A stretch of 64,000 nt of DNA from contig NZ_QQWG01000005.1 of NCBI RefSeq assembly GCF_003863355.1, forward strand, positions 62,001 through 126,000. Direction: 5' to 3'. The position numbers and the translations under genes were made by a program. The first letter of the stretch is position 1. Each line of letters starts with the position of its first letter. The stretch is from Ancylomarina euxina (GTDB taxonomy: Bacteria; Bacteroidota; Bacteroidia; Bacteroidales; Marinifilaceae). Shown in pieces: positions 16,552-25,518 of the stretch. Under the pieces are notes generated by a model. The model searched no databases and was not told the origin of the DNA. It saw nothing but the letters and a program-made list of their open reading frames with translations.

Positions 16552-17973
16552 ATGCAAATTCAGATAATTGACATTTCGATATTTGTCCTTTATATGATTT
16601 CGATGCTTATTGTTGGTGTCTATTTTTTAAAACGCAATAAATCGCAAGAAGACTATTACGTTGGTGGTCGTAAAATGACCTCGCTCCATATAGGATTGTC
16701 GGTTGTTGCCACTGATGTAGGGGGTGGTTTTTCAATAGGATTAGGTGGGTTAGGCTTTTTAATAGGTCTCTCGGGTAGCTGGATGCTGTTTACAGGTATA
16801 ATCGGTGCATGGATGAGTGCTATTTTGCTCATTCCCAAAATATATCCTTTAGCTAAAAAACATAACTTCTTAAGTTTCCCAGAAGTTCTTAATCATTACT
16901 ATAATGGTAAAGTTGCAATTATTGCGGGCATTATTTCGTTGATAGGCTATATTGGATTTACCAGTTCTCAAGTATTAGCTGGTGCTAAATTAGCCGCCGC
17001 AACATTTCCTTCAATAACTATTGTCGATGCCGTTTTATTAATGGGAATTGTGGTAATTGCCTATACAGTACTTGGCGGACTGAAAGCCGTTATTTATACC
17101 GATACGATTCAATGGATTATTTTAATGGTTGGTCTGATATTAATCGGTATACCCTTAGGCTACATAAAAGTTGGAGGTTGGGAAGCCATAAAAACTTATT
17201 TGCCCAATAGTTTTCTAAGTCTTACCAATATTAATCTTGTCCAATTTATTAATTGGCTAATTACGATTGTTCCAATTTGGTTTGTGGGTATGACCCTATA
17301 TCAACGAATTTATGCCTCAAGGGATGAAAAAACAGCAAAAAAAGCATGGTTTATAGCTGGCTTGTTTGAGTGGCCAATTATGGCTTTTATGGGAATTTCT
17401 TTGGGCTTATTAGGCAGAGTGGCTTTTGAACAAGGTGTGTTTACTGAATTTGGATATGCTCCAGGAAGTCCAATTGATGAAGAAATTGGTTTGCCCTTAC
17501 TTCTAACGCATATTTTTCCCGTTGGGTTAATGGGCTTGCTTATGTCATCATATTTTTCTGCAATAATGTCAACGGCTGATAGTTGTTTGATGGCGGCATC
17601 CGGAAATTTTACAACAGATATTTTAAGGCTGTCCAAAAAAAATAGTAAGAGTATTAAATATTCACAACTCGCAACATTGGTCATTGGAATGCTGGCTATC
17701 ATTCTCGCTACAATGATGCAAAATGTACTTGATTTAATGTTGTATTCTTATGCTTTTATGGTTTCAGGATTATTTGTCCCTGTTTTAGGTACTATGTTTT
17801 TAAAAAATCCTTCTGCGAAAGGAGCACTTTATTCAATGCTATTTGGTGGAGGAACCACCTTGATTCTTATTTTAACCAAAATGACCTTGCCTTTTGGTTT
17901 AGATGCAAATTTCTTTGGGATAACATTTTCAGCAGTTGTTTTTGTTTTAATACAATCATTCCATAAGAGATAA
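16552..17973 (+). CDS. Sodium:solute symporter (SSS family)
   Basis: Inner-membrane Na+-coupled importer, 473 aa with about 13 hydrophobic segments. The N-terminal helix is followed by the diagnostic SSS region NKSQEDYYVGGRKM and a glycine-rich helix (SVVATDVGGGFSIGLGGLGF). YTVLGGLKAVIYTDTIQ is the SSS signature near helix 5, and SSYFSAIMSTADSCLMAASGN carries the Ser/Thr residues of the Na2 site in helix 8. The substrate is not defined by sequence; neighbours (amidohydrolase and racemases) suggest an amino-acid derivative. It starts 4 bp after the GNAT gene, so the two are likely co-transcribed. Confidence 0.93.
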   Translation: MQIQIIDISIFVLYMISMLIVGVYFLKRNKSQEDYYVGGRKMTSLHIGLSVVATDVGGGFSIGLGGLGFLIGLSGSWMLFTGIIGAWMSAILLIPKIYPLAKKHNFLSFPEVLNHYYNGKVAIIAGIISLIGYIGFTSSQVLAGAKLAAATFPSITIVDAVLLMGIVVIAYTVLGGLKAVIYTDTIQWIILMVGLILIGIPLGYIKVGGWEAIKTYLPNSFLSLTNINLVQFINWLITIVPIWFVGMTLYQRIYASRDEKTAKKAWFIAGLFEWPIMAFMGISLGLLGRVAFEQGVFTEFGYAPGSPIDEEIGLPLLLTHIFPVGLMGLLMSSYFSAIMSTADSCLMAASGNFTTDILRLSKKNSKSIKYSQLATLVIGMLAIILATMMQNVLDLMLYSYAFMVSGLFVPVLGTMFLKNPSAKGALYSMLFGGGTTLILILTKMTLPFGLDANFFGITFSAVVFVLIQSFHKR

Positions 17974-18025
17974 TTTTTTTTGAAATCAGGGCTTATTTTA
18001 TAATGATGATTATAAATCTTAATAG

Positions 18026-19159
18026 ATGAATCAGGAAATAATAAAGTTAAGACAGGAATTACATAAGCACCCGGAAGTTTCCAATGATGAGTATCATACT
18101 TCTGAACGGATAATAAACTATGTCAAGAAATTCAATCCTGACGAGATTATTAAACTGGGAGAAACAGGAGTCGCATTTATTTTTAATGGAAAAGAGAAAG
18201 GGAAAACAGTTGTATTCAGGTCAGAGTTGGATGCTTTGCTGATTAAAGAAAAATCAGGTGTTGAATACGCGTCAGTAAATGATCATATTGCACACTCTTG
18301 TGGACACGATGGACACATGGCAATTTTGACAGGACTCATTCAGGTGATCTCTAAAAATCGTCCAGTAAGAGGAAAGGTTGTCATGCTCTTTCAACCTGCC
18401 GAGGAAGTAGAACAAGGTGCTTGTGATGTCGTTGAAAATCCAAAATTTATTAATATTCAGCCTGATTATCTATTTGCGCTTCACAATGTGCCCGGATTTG
18501 AAAAGCACACTATAGTGCTTAAAAAGGGAAGTTTTGCTTCCGCATCAAAGGGCATGACCATTAAACTTACTGGTAAAACAGTTCATGCCGCCGAACCGCA
18601 AGATGGTATTAGTCCTGCAGATGCAATTTCGGATATTATAAAAGAATTGCATGTGATCAGAGATGACAAAACACTTTTTAAAGATTTCGTTTTGCTTACT
18701 ATCATTCATATTCAATTGGGAGAAATATCTTTTGGCACTTCTCCTGGTTATGCTGAATTGAGAGTCACTTTACGTGCTTTTGAAAATGAAGATATGGAAG
18801 TGCTAACTGATAAATGTGAAAAAACAATAAGAGAAATATCGAGGTCAGAAAAATTAGACTGTGAGATTTCATATAGCGAAGATTTTCCTGCGACAGTGAA
18901 TAATGATTATTGTGTTGGTGTCGTTGAACAATCAGCAAAGCATATTGGTTTAGATATCCAAAATATTGAAAAGCCGTTTAAATGGTCCGAGGATTTCGGG
19001 TACTTTACTGAAAAGTATAATGCTTGTTATTTTGGTTTAGGCTCGGGTAAAGATCAGCCACAGCTTCATAATCCAGACTTCGATTTTCCTGATGATATCA
19101 TAGAGTCCGGAATAAATATATTTTATGCCATTTATGAAAAAGCATTAAGCGATGATTAA
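18026..19159 (+). CDS. M20-family amidohydrolase (N-acyl-amino-acid hydrolase type)
   Basis: Predicted cytoplasmic metallo-amidohydrolase of 377 aa, M20D/hippurate-hydrolase-like. The N-terminal RQELHKHPEVSNDEYHTSE is the family start. Metal-site residues sit in HSCGHDGHM (Cys92, His94, His97) and QPAEEVEQGA (catalytic and ligand Glu pair). A conserved HN follows in FALHNVPG, and a C-terminal His lies in LHNPDFDFPDD. The lid domain includes VHAAEPQDGISPADA. Such enzymes remove acyl groups from N-acyl amino acids or auxin-like conjugates. Its last 8 bases overlap the alanine racemase gene, which implies coupled translation and a linked role. Confidence 0.88.
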   Translation: MNQEIIKLRQELHKHPEVSNDEYHTSERIINYVKKFNPDEIIKLGETGVAFIFNGKEKGKTVVFRSELDALLIKEKSGVEYASVNDHIAHSCGHDGHMAILTGLIQVISKNRPVRGKVVMLFQPAEEVEQGACDVVENPKFINIQPDYLFALHNVPGFEKHTIVLKKGSFASASKGMTIKLTGKTVHAAEPQDGISPADAISDIIKELHVIRDDKTLFKDFVLLTIIHIQLGEISFGTSPGYAELRVTLRAFENEDMEVLTDKCEKTIREISRSEKLDCEISYSEDFPATVNNDYCVGVVEQSAKHIGLDIQNIEKPFKWSEDFGYFTEKYNACYFGLGSGKDQPQLHNPDFDFPDDIIESGINIFYAIYEKALSDD

Positions 19160-20306
19160 TAATTCACTAATAACGTTAAATGAAAATGCGGTTGAAAACA
19201 ATATTGCCTTTCTTAAAAAGAAGCTTGGTGATAAAGTAAAAATATCAGCCGTTGTAAAAGCCAACGCTTATGGACACGGCATTGAGCAAATTGTTCCACT
19301 TTTCGAGAAGTATGGAATTGATCATTATTCGGTTTTTTATTATAGCGAAGCTATTCGGGTTTTTGATAGTCTCTCTAAACCGGCAACAATAATGGTTATG
19401 GGATGGTTGTGCGAAGAAAGCGTCAGAGGTGCAATTGCAAGAGGGATAGAGTTTTTTGTTTTTAATATTGAACGACTCAATTTTGCTATAAAATATGCCA
19501 AAGAGCTTAATTCAAAGGCTAAAATTCATATTGAAGCCGAGACAGGTATGAATCGTTCAGGCTTAAATGCCGATGAATTAAAAAATGCGATTACAAAAAT
19601 AAAAGAGAATGCTGATTGTATTGAGATAGTTGGATTTTGCACACATCTTGCAGGAGCCGAAAGTATCTCCAATCATGTAAGGATACAGAGTCAGTTAAAA
19701 AAATATAATAAAATGTTAGTGACTCTTGGAGCCAATGGTTTGATTCCAAAATATAGACATGTCGCTAATTCTGCAGCAGCATTTGTTTATCCAAAAGCGA
19801 GAATGGATTTGGTAAGGATAGGAATTATGCTTTATGGTTTTTGGTCGAGTAGCGAAGTATATGTGCAATATATCAATCATAAAAACAATAAAATTAATCC
19901 TTTGAAAAGGATACTTGGATGGAACAGTCAAATTATGGCGATAAAAAAAGTCAAGAGTGGTGAATTTATAGGTTATGGCATTTCTTATCTCGCTCAGACT
20001 GATATTATAACCGCATTGGTACCCATTGGGTATTCATTTGGTTACAGTCGTTCATTAAGTAATAAGGGGCGAGTGCTTATTGGCGGTCAGAGATGCAGTG
20101 TGATAGGTGTTGTAAATATGAATATGATAATAGTAGATATCTCGCATGTTGATAATGCAAAAGTAGGAGATGAAGTTGTTTTAATAGGAAAACAAAACGA
20201 TTTAGAAATAAAGGTAAGTGCATTTAGCGAAATTAGTAATGAGCTGAATTACGAAATATTAGCACATTTATCAGAATCAATAGTACGAACAGTAATAAAA
20301 CAGTAA
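19152..20306 (+). CDS. Alanine racemase-family enzyme (fold-type III PLP)
   Basis: PLP-dependent amino-acid racemase of 384 aa. The PLP lysine is Lys36 in AVVKANAYGHG, the pyridine-contacting Arg is in MDLVRIGIMLYG, and the catalytic Tyr of the partner subunit is in GYGISYLAQTD. The usual GRVSMDM segment reads GVVNMNM, with Asp changed to Asn and Arg to Val near the substrate gate. So although both catalytic bases are kept, specificity may differ from housekeeping Alr. The start overlaps the amidohydrolase by 8 bp, and the next gene follows after 2 bp. A broad-specificity or dedicated catabolic racemase is an inference; I leave the symbol empty. Confidence 0.85.
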   Translation: MINNSLITLNENAVENNIAFLKKKLGDKVKISAVVKANAYGHGIEQIVPLFEKYGIDHYSVFYYSEAIRVFDSLSKPATIMVMGWLCEESVRGAIARGIEFFVFNIERLNFAIKYAKELNSKAKIHIEAETGMNRSGLNADELKNAITKIKENADCIEIVGFCTHLAGAESISNHVRIQSQLKKYNKMLVTLGANGLIPKYRHVANSAAAFVYPKARMDLVRIGIMLYGFWSSSEVYVQYINHKNNKINPLKRILGWNSQIMAIKKVKSGEFIGYGISYLAQTDIITALVPIGYSFGYSRSLSNKGRVLIGGQRCSVIGVVNMNMIIVDISHVDNAKVGDEVVLIGKQNDLEIKVSAFSEISNELNYEILAHLSESIVRTVIKQ

Positions 20307-20308
20307 TT

Positions 20309-21379
20309 ATGGCATTTGTAACATTAGATAAAAACAAATTCAAATCAAATTTCGACTATCTCAATACACTTTTTAAAAAGAAGGGGATTGAATGGTCTGT
20401 TGTTTCGAAAATACTAAGTGGAAATGAAATTTATTTAAGAGAATTATTAAAATTTGACATCAATCAGATATGCGACTCACGAGTATCTAACCTGAAGATG
20501 ATTAAATCTATAAACCCTCTAATCGAGACGATATATATTAAGCCCCCTGCAAAACTCTCAATATCAGGCGTTGTTAAATATGCCGATGTCAGCTTGAATA
20601 CTGAATTTGAAACTATCAGAATGTTATCAGAGGAAGCAAAAAGGCAGGGCAAAATCCATAAAATCATAATTATGATTGAATTGGGTGAGCTTCGTGAGGG
20701 GGTAATGGGTGATGATTTTATGGCTTTTTACAAAAGTGTTTTCAGATTAAAAAACATTAAAGTTGTTGGAATTGGAACTAATTTAACTTGCTTATATGGT
20801 GTTTTGCCAAATCACGATAAATTAATCCAATTGAGTTTATACGAACAACTGATTGAGGCTAAATTTGACAGACAAATTGAATTTGTTTCAGGAGGTTCAT
20901 CTGTTACAATTCCATTGATTTTTCAAAATTTACTGCCTAAAGGAATCAATCATTTTAGAGTGGGTGAAACACTTTTTTTAGGTACGGATGTTTATAATAA
21001 TGTACCTTTTGAAAAAATGCATTCTGATATATTTAGTTTGTATTCAGAGATAATTGAATTGACCGAAAAACCTATGGTTCCTGAAGGAGTGCTCGGGACT
21101 AATGTTGAGGGTGAAGACTTTGAATTTGATCAAGCTAATATTGGTGAAACTTCAAATAGGGCAATTATTGACATAGGATTACTCGATGTAGACGTTGATC
21201 ATCTTGAATTAGTTGACAAAACGATAAAAATAGCTGGAGCGAGTTCAGATATGATTGTAATTGACCTTGACGAAAATAAAAAGAAATATAAAGTTGGTGA
21301 TTTGATTGAATTTAAATTAGATTATATGGGGACTCTCAGGATATTAAACTCAAAATACATTGAGAAAAAAATAAAGTAG
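20309..21379 (+). CDS. Alanine/ornithine racemase-family PLP-dependent enzyme
   Basis: Second fold-type III PLP protein, 356 aa, of the group containing ornithine racemase (Orr) and YhfX. The candidate PLP lysine is Lys34 in WSVVSKILSGN. Family landmarks are IELGELREGV (phosphate-side loop of the barrel), VGIGTNLTC, EFVSGGSSVTIP and INHFRVGETLFLG. A C-terminal beta domain of about 110 residues is present. It starts 2 bp after the alanine-racemase-like gene and ends the five-gene run. Two racemases in tandem suggest interconversion of D- and L-forms of a basic or modified amino acid taken up by the cassette, which remains inference. Confidence 0.85.
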   Translation: MAFVTLDKNKFKSNFDYLNTLFKKKGIEWSVVSKILSGNEIYLRELLKFDINQICDSRVSNLKMIKSINPLIETIYIKPPAKLSISGVVKYADVSLNTEFETIRMLSEEAKRQGKIHKIIIMIELGELREGVMGDDFMAFYKSVFRLKNIKVVGIGTNLTCLYGVLPNHDKLIQLSLYEQLIEAKFDRQIEFVSGGSSVTIPLIFQNLLPKGINHFRVGETLFLGTDVYNNVPFEKMHSDIFSLYSEIIELTEKPMVPEGVLGTNVEGEDFEFDQANIGETSNRAIIDIGLLDVDVDHLELVDKTIKIAGASSDMIVIDLDENKKKYKVGDLIEFKLDYMGTLRILNSKYIEKKIK

Positions 21380-21880
21380 GTGCCGACGAAATCTATACGA
21401 AATGGGGGTTGTAGAATGAATATGAACGATTATGCAAGCAATGGGATTTAGTACTAAATGAAAAACATGGTGTTTAGAAATTTTTCTCTATGTATAGTCA
21501 TAACGATTAAAATCTGGACGTATTGACTTCTATAGCTCCTTTAAAAGCCTTAAAGTCTATTTGAAAGGGGTGTTTTATGTTATCTCGTAACGGGTGACAC
21601 CCTTCGTTAAAAGGCTTATTAATCTAGCGAATTAGGAGTTTTTATTAAATGGATTTGTACGCTATCTGACAGATCGACTAAGAAAAGTAGGGATCGGTAT
21701 AGAATTAGGACCTAATGAATCTATTTAGACTCTCTTTTTTTTTCTAATTCAGTAAAAGAGGAAACGGATTTTGAAGTGACAATTTTTGGAAAATCCGGGG
21801 GTGTATATTGCGGCACATTAGAAAAATAATGTTTGCTTAAATGTTCGCGGTGTAATAAGTTTAGAATTTTAGGCATAAAA
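21380..21880. other. Noncoding, possibly degenerate stretch right of the racemases
   Basis: About 500 bp with stop codons in all frames and no recognised gene. It does not look like normal short Bacteroidota intergenic sequence and may be remnant DNA. No inverted terminal repeats, transposase motif or integrase fragment could be recognised by eye. It lies between the five-gene cassette and the tRNA terminator. Confidence 0.4.
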
Positions 21881-21905
21881 AAAATGCGCCGGAAGGCGCA
21901 TTTTT
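21881..21905 (-). terminator. Terminator of the tRNA-His-like gene
   Basis: Perfect 10-bp stem with a GGAA/TTCC loop (AAAATGCGCC/GGCGCATTTT). On the minus strand it is followed by a run of T residues, 20 bp past the tRNA 3' end. Confidence 0.85.
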
Positions 21906-21924
21906 ATTGACATTTGCAATGTAG

Positions 21925-21999
21925 GGTGGGAGACCGGTTTCGAACCGGCGACCTCTGGAACCACAAACCAGCGCTCTAACCAACTGAGCTACAACCACC
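21925..21999 (-). tRNA. tRNA-His (GTG)-like gene with imperfect stems
   Basis: The minus strand gives a cloverleaf: the acceptor 5' side is GGTGGTTG, the D arm AGCTCAGTTGGTTAGAGC, the anticodon loop TTGTGGT (anticodon GTG), and the T arm GCCGG-TTCGAAA-CCGGT. An extra G at -1 opposite C73 suits histidine. However the acceptor 3' side is CTCCCACC, so positions 5-68 (T/C) and 6-67 (T/T) do not pair, and the anticodon stem has a T31/T39 mismatch. It could be a functional but poorly paired tRNA, a chimera of two tRNAs, or a pseudogene. No CCA is encoded. A terminator follows. Confidence 0.7.
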
Positions 22000-22214
22000 A
22001 TTTGTTCCCTTTTGCGATGCAAAGATATGAAAAACTAAAGTTAACTTCCAAACCTATTTGAAAAAAAAATAAGAAAATATTTCATGAACGACTTGTTGTT
22101 ATTGCCTTGCAATTAGTTAGACATATATTTTTTTTTCAGATAATTATTTGTTTTCCTTTGTGGAACGAAAAACAAGGCTTTTTTTGTAGGAATTTTAGAC
22201 TAAACAGACGAATT

Positions 22215-22895
22215 ATGGAGTTTTTTATAGACGATGAAAATATAGAGAAGCAATTTCAGGAATTGTTTAAGGAAGTTCTTCAGCTTAGAAATGGTGAAGT
22301 GCACTCTGAAATGAAAAAATATGGTTTGAATTATCAGAAAGCATTGGGTGCTTCGGTTGTTAATTTGAAGGAACTAGCAAAGCGATATGAATCGAATCAT
22401 TTGCTCGCTCAAAAAATGTGGGGAAAAGGATTTCGCGAAAGTCGAATTATGGCAAGCCTTTTGGAGAAGCCTCAAGAAGTAAGTGAGCAGCAAGTGAAAA
22501 GGTGGATTGATGAGGCAGATAGTAACGAATTGCTTGAGCAGATGTGTATGAATTTGTTGGTTGCTTTGCCCAACCTGAATACTCAAGTGCTAACTTGGAT
22601 GAAGTCTGAAGAAGAAAAAGAGTCGATTTGTGCGACAATGACTATTGGACGTTTAGCTTTAGTTGACAAGGAAAGAGGGAATGCGATTTTTGAAAACTAT
22701 ATAAATGGATTGCCAATTCATCTTCAACATAGCTACTTGATTAAGCAGTTGCCTAGAGCCTTAGGGAAGATTGCTCGTCGAAATGAATTGTTAAAGCAAC
22801 TTGTGTTTTCAAATGTTCAAAAGTTAAAAGAGGCTGATGATAAGTGGCTTGAAGTTTATGAAGAATTACAGGCAGAATTTCCTGACATCAATTGA
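22215..22895 (+). CDS. DNA alkylation repair-like HEAT-repeat protein
   Basis: 226-residue all-helical protein of the AlkD-like DNA alkylation repair family (PF08713 type). These glycosylases use stacked HEAT-like helices to bind alkylated DNA. The landmark is ESNHLLAQKMWGKGFRESRI, followed by MASLLEKPQ, matching the consensus around helix 3-4 (small/aromatic residues then ExRIxASLL). Catalytic residues differ between subfamilies, so enzymatic activity is not proven. The frame is open 36 codons upstream, but that part is T-rich and unlike the family, so the ATG at 22215 is chosen. It is a single gene right of the tRNA. Confidence 0.8.
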   Translation: MEFFIDDENIEKQFQELFKEVLQLRNGEVHSEMKKYGLNYQKALGASVVNLKELAKRYESNHLLAQKMWGKGFRESRIMASLLEKPQEVSEQQVKRWIDEADSNELLEQMCMNLLVALPNLNTQVLTWMKSEEEKESICATMTIGRLALVDKERGNAIFENYINGLPIHLQHSYLIKQLPRALGKIARRNELLKQLVFSNVQKLKEADDKWLEVYEELQAEFPDIN

Positions 22896-23067
22896 GATTA
22901 AATACTTAATTCTAATAACCGAATTGTGAAATATTCCCTAAATTTGAATTTCAAAAAATAAAGAATTTTTATTTTGTGTATTCAAACCAAAATAGGAGAC
23001 AAATAAAATTGTATAATGAACTGCACGATATTGTTTAAATTCGTGTCAGAAAAAAAAATAAATTATT

Positions 23068-23832
23068 ATGAGTTTTACAAAGAGTTCAAACCCAGCATTT
23101 ACAGATAAAATCTTTGCAAAAGCAAGATATGAGGCCTACGAGGATGTGATGACTGTGAGTGGAACAGTGAATAAAATTGCACTGATGTTGCTTTTGGTTG
23201 TATCAGCTGCAAGCTATACCTGGGGGATGTATTTTGAATCGGCACAAACAGGAGGCTTATCTACTGCCATTATGCCATGGATGATTGGTGGTGGTGTTGC
23301 CGGTTTTGTATTAGCATTAGTCACAATTTTTAAACCCGTTTGGTCACCATTTACAGCACCAATTTATGCAGTGTGCGAGGGATTATTACTGGGAGGATTG
23401 TCTGCTAGTTTTAATGCTATTTATCCCGGGATTGTGATGCAAGCCGTTGGTCTAACATTTGCCATCTTATTCATGATGCTTTTTGCCTATAAGTCAGGAC
23501 TTATTAAGGTGAATGAAAAGTTTAGGACAGGTATTATTGCTGCTACAGGAGGAATCTTTATATTCTATATGGTATCATGGATTCTAGGCATGTTTGGCGT
23601 GAATATGGGTTTTGCATTTGGGAATAGTTTAGTTAGTATCGGAATTAGTTTATTCGTGGTTGCTATTGCTTCATTAAACTTGGTGTTAGATTTTGATTTT
23701 ATTGAAAAAGGTGCTCAGCAGGGTGCTCCAAAATATATGGAATGGTATGGTGCTTTTGGTATCATGGTAACATTAATCTGGTTGTATCTTGAAATCTTAA
23801 GATTGTTGTCTAAGATTTCAAGTCGCAATTAA
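23068..23832 (+). CDS. Bax inhibitor-1/YccA-family membrane protein
   Basis: 254-residue inner-membrane protein with seven hydrophobic segments, of the BI-1-like group found in Bacteroidota (YccA relatives). After a soluble N-terminal stretch of about 35 residues the helices follow in regular spacing. The family end LDFDFIEKGAQQGAPKYMEW then IWLYLEILRLL contains the acidic pair of the last helices seen in pH-sensitive calcium-leak homologues. In bacteria the function is poorly defined; YccA in E. coli modulates FtsH. It stands alone, with 172 bp of AT-rich DNA upstream. Confidence 0.88.
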   Translation: MSFTKSSNPAFTDKIFAKARYEAYEDVMTVSGTVNKIALMLLLVVSAASYTWGMYFESAQTGGLSTAIMPWMIGGGVAGFVLALVTIFKPVWSPFTAPIYAVCEGLLLGGLSASFNAIYPGIVMQAVGLTFAILFMMLFAYKSGLIKVNEKFRTGIIAATGGIFIFYMVSWILGMFGVNMGFAFGNSLVSIGISLFVVAIASLNLVLDFDFIEKGAQQGAPKYMEWYGAFGIMVTLIWLYLEILRLLSKISSRN

Positions 23833-23877
23833 TCTTTAAAAAACCATGTTTTTCAATCTGAACATTTAAAATATCAA

Positions 23878-25071
23878 ATGAATATAATTGAAGTTGTAAA
23901 TAAAAGTCAAAAGCAATCATTCTTAGATTTTGCTCGTACCCTCTACAGAAACGATCCTAATTTTGCATGTCCTTTGGATGGTGAAATAAATGGGATTTTT
24001 GATCCTAAGGAGAATTCATTCTTTAAGCATGGTGAAGCGATTCGTTGGATTCTAAGCGATGATGATGGAAAGGTGATTGGACGTATAGCAGCATTTATAA
24101 ATACCAATAAAGCTTTTAGTTTTGATCAGCCTACTGGCGGTTGTGGTTTTTTTGAATGTATTGAAGATAAGGACGCTGCTTTTCTACTTTTTGATACGGC
24201 CAAAAATTGGTTGAAAGAAAGAGGAATGGAGGCTATGGATGGCCCTATCAACTTTGGTGAGAACGATAATCATTGGGGCTTGTTAGTTGAAGGGTTTATG
24301 CCGCAGGGTTTTGGTATGCCTTATCACAAAGCTTACTATCAGGAATTTTTTGAATCTTATGGTTTTCAAGTTTTCTTTGAACAGTACAGCTATCATGTTG
24401 ATAGAACAAAACCTTTCCCAGAGCGTTTTGCAAAAATTGCAGAATGGATATCTAAGAAACCGGGTTTTGAATTTGAGCATTTTCAATTTTCAAATTCTGA
24501 GAAATATATTCAAGATATCATAGAAGTTTATAATGAAGCCTGGAAGTTTCACGATAACTTTACGCCTATTGATATTGAAGATATCCGAAAGATTGCCTGT
24601 GAAGGTAAGGGGATTTTAGAGGAAGAATTTATTTGGTTCGCCTACCACGAGGGTAAACCAGTCGGTTTTTTTGTTGCAATGCCTGATATCAATCAGATTC
24701 TGATTAAATTGAATGGGAAGCTTGATTTTTGGAATAAGTTGAAGTTTTTCTATTACTTGAAACGTAAAACCATTACTCGAACTCGTATTACGGTTATGGG
24801 TGTTTTGCCAAGATATCAACGATTCGGAATTGAGTCGGCAATTTTTTGGCAAATGGATAAGGCGATTAAAGCAAAGAAGCAATATACTGAAGTTGAATTA
24901 TCATGGGTGGGTGATTTTAACCCTAAAATGATATCAATTTATGAGTCGGTAGGAGGGGTAAGAATGAAGAAGCATCATACCTATCGTTTCTTATTTGACC
25001 CTAAAGCACCCTTTAAGAGAACACCTATTATCCCTCTGGAAAACAGAGTAAGTAAGGCATCCAAGGAATAA
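23878..25071 (+). CDS. GNAT-like acetyltransferase-related protein (YghO-type)
   Basis: 397-residue cytoplasmic protein resembling the YghO group. The C-terminal half has a GNAT-like core: RITVMGVLPRYQRFGIESA supplies a degenerate pyrophosphate loop (RYQRFGIE), followed by ELSWVGDFNPKMISIYESVG, the usual strand-5/helix-4 block. The N-terminal half carries conserved segments GPINFGENDNHWGLLVEGF and PYHKAYYQEFFESYGF that are repeated-domain remnants. No substrate is known for the family. It starts 45 bp after the Bax-inhibitor-like gene in the same direction; whether they share a transcript is open. Confidence 0.78.
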   Translation: MNIIEVVNKSQKQSFLDFARTLYRNDPNFACPLDGEINGIFDPKENSFFKHGEAIRWILSDDDGKVIGRIAAFINTNKAFSFDQPTGGCGFFECIEDKDAAFLLFDTAKNWLKERGMEAMDGPINFGENDNHWGLLVEGFMPQGFGMPYHKAYYQEFFESYGFQVFFEQYSYHVDRTKPFPERFAKIAEWISKKPGFEFEHFQFSNSEKYIQDIIEVYNEAWKFHDNFTPIDIEDIRKIACEGKGILEEEFIWFAYHEGKPVGFFVAMPDINQILIKLNGKLDFWNKLKFFYYLKRKTITRTRITVMGVLPRYQRFGIESAIFWQMDKAIKAKKQYTEVELSWVGDFNPKMISIYESVGGVRMKKHHTYRFLFDPKAPFKRTPIIPLENRVSKASKE

Positions 25072-25103
25072 ATGCAATAAAAGTTAGATTCTTTGGTCTT
25101 TTC

Positions 25104-25134
25104 TTTGCAAAATAAATTACAATATATACCTTTG
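25104..25134 (+). promoter_or_regulatory. Strong Bacteroidota promoter for the L31 gene
   Basis: TTTG (25104-25107), exactly 19 bp, TACCTTTG (25127-25134): a perfect match to the -33/-7 consensus, as expected for a ribosomal protein gene. The ATG follows 44 bp later. Confidence 0.8.
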
Positions 25135-25178
25135 CAGTCCATTGGAAGAAGATTATAAGAAATTTTAAAGAGAATAAA

Positions 25179-25433
25179 ATGAAACAAGGAATACATCCGG
25201 AAAATTACCGTCTTGTTGCTTTTAAAGACATGTCAAACGAGACTGTTTTTGTTACTAAGTCAACAGCTAGAACTAAAGAAACTATCGAGATTGATAACGT
25301 AGAGTATCCATTATTGAAGCTTGAGATCTCTAACACTTCTCACCCTTTCTATACTGGTAAGATGACTCTAATCGATACAGCAGGTCGTATCGATAAGTTT
25401 AAGAACAAATACAAGAATCACATTAAGAAATAA
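25179..25433 (+). CDS. rpmE2: 50S ribosomal protein L31 type B
   Basis: 84-residue ribosomal protein of the large subunit. The opening MKQGIHPENYRLVAFKDMSN is the family signature, and the C-terminal GKMTLIDTAGRIDKFKNKY with a basic tail matches L31. The CxxC pair of zinc-binding type A L31 is absent, so this is the zinc-independent form, which is the usual sole L31 in many Bacteroidota. It has its own consensus promoter and a strong terminator, so it is a monocistronic unit. Confidence 0.96.
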   Translation: MKQGIHPENYRLVAFKDMSNETVFVTKSTARTKETIEIDNVEYPLLKLEISNTSHPFYTGKMTLIDTAGRIDKFKNKYKNHIKK

Positions 25434-25454
25434 TCTTATTGTGTTTAGAATATA

Positions 25455-25486
25455 AAAAAAGCTCCGATTTATCGGAGCTTTTTTTA
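25455..25486 (+). terminator. Intrinsic terminator after rpmE2
   Basis: Stem GCTCCGAT/ATCGGAGC (25461-25468, 25471-25478) with a two-base loop, preceded by A residues and followed by seven T. Confidence 0.9.
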
Positions 25487-25518
25487 TTTTTGTTAATCCA
25501 AACGAAATAAAACACACG

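Noticed and set aside
21380-21880. Degenerate insertion sequence
   Set aside because: It looks like debris, but no terminal inverted repeats, target duplication or transposase motif could be shown by eye.
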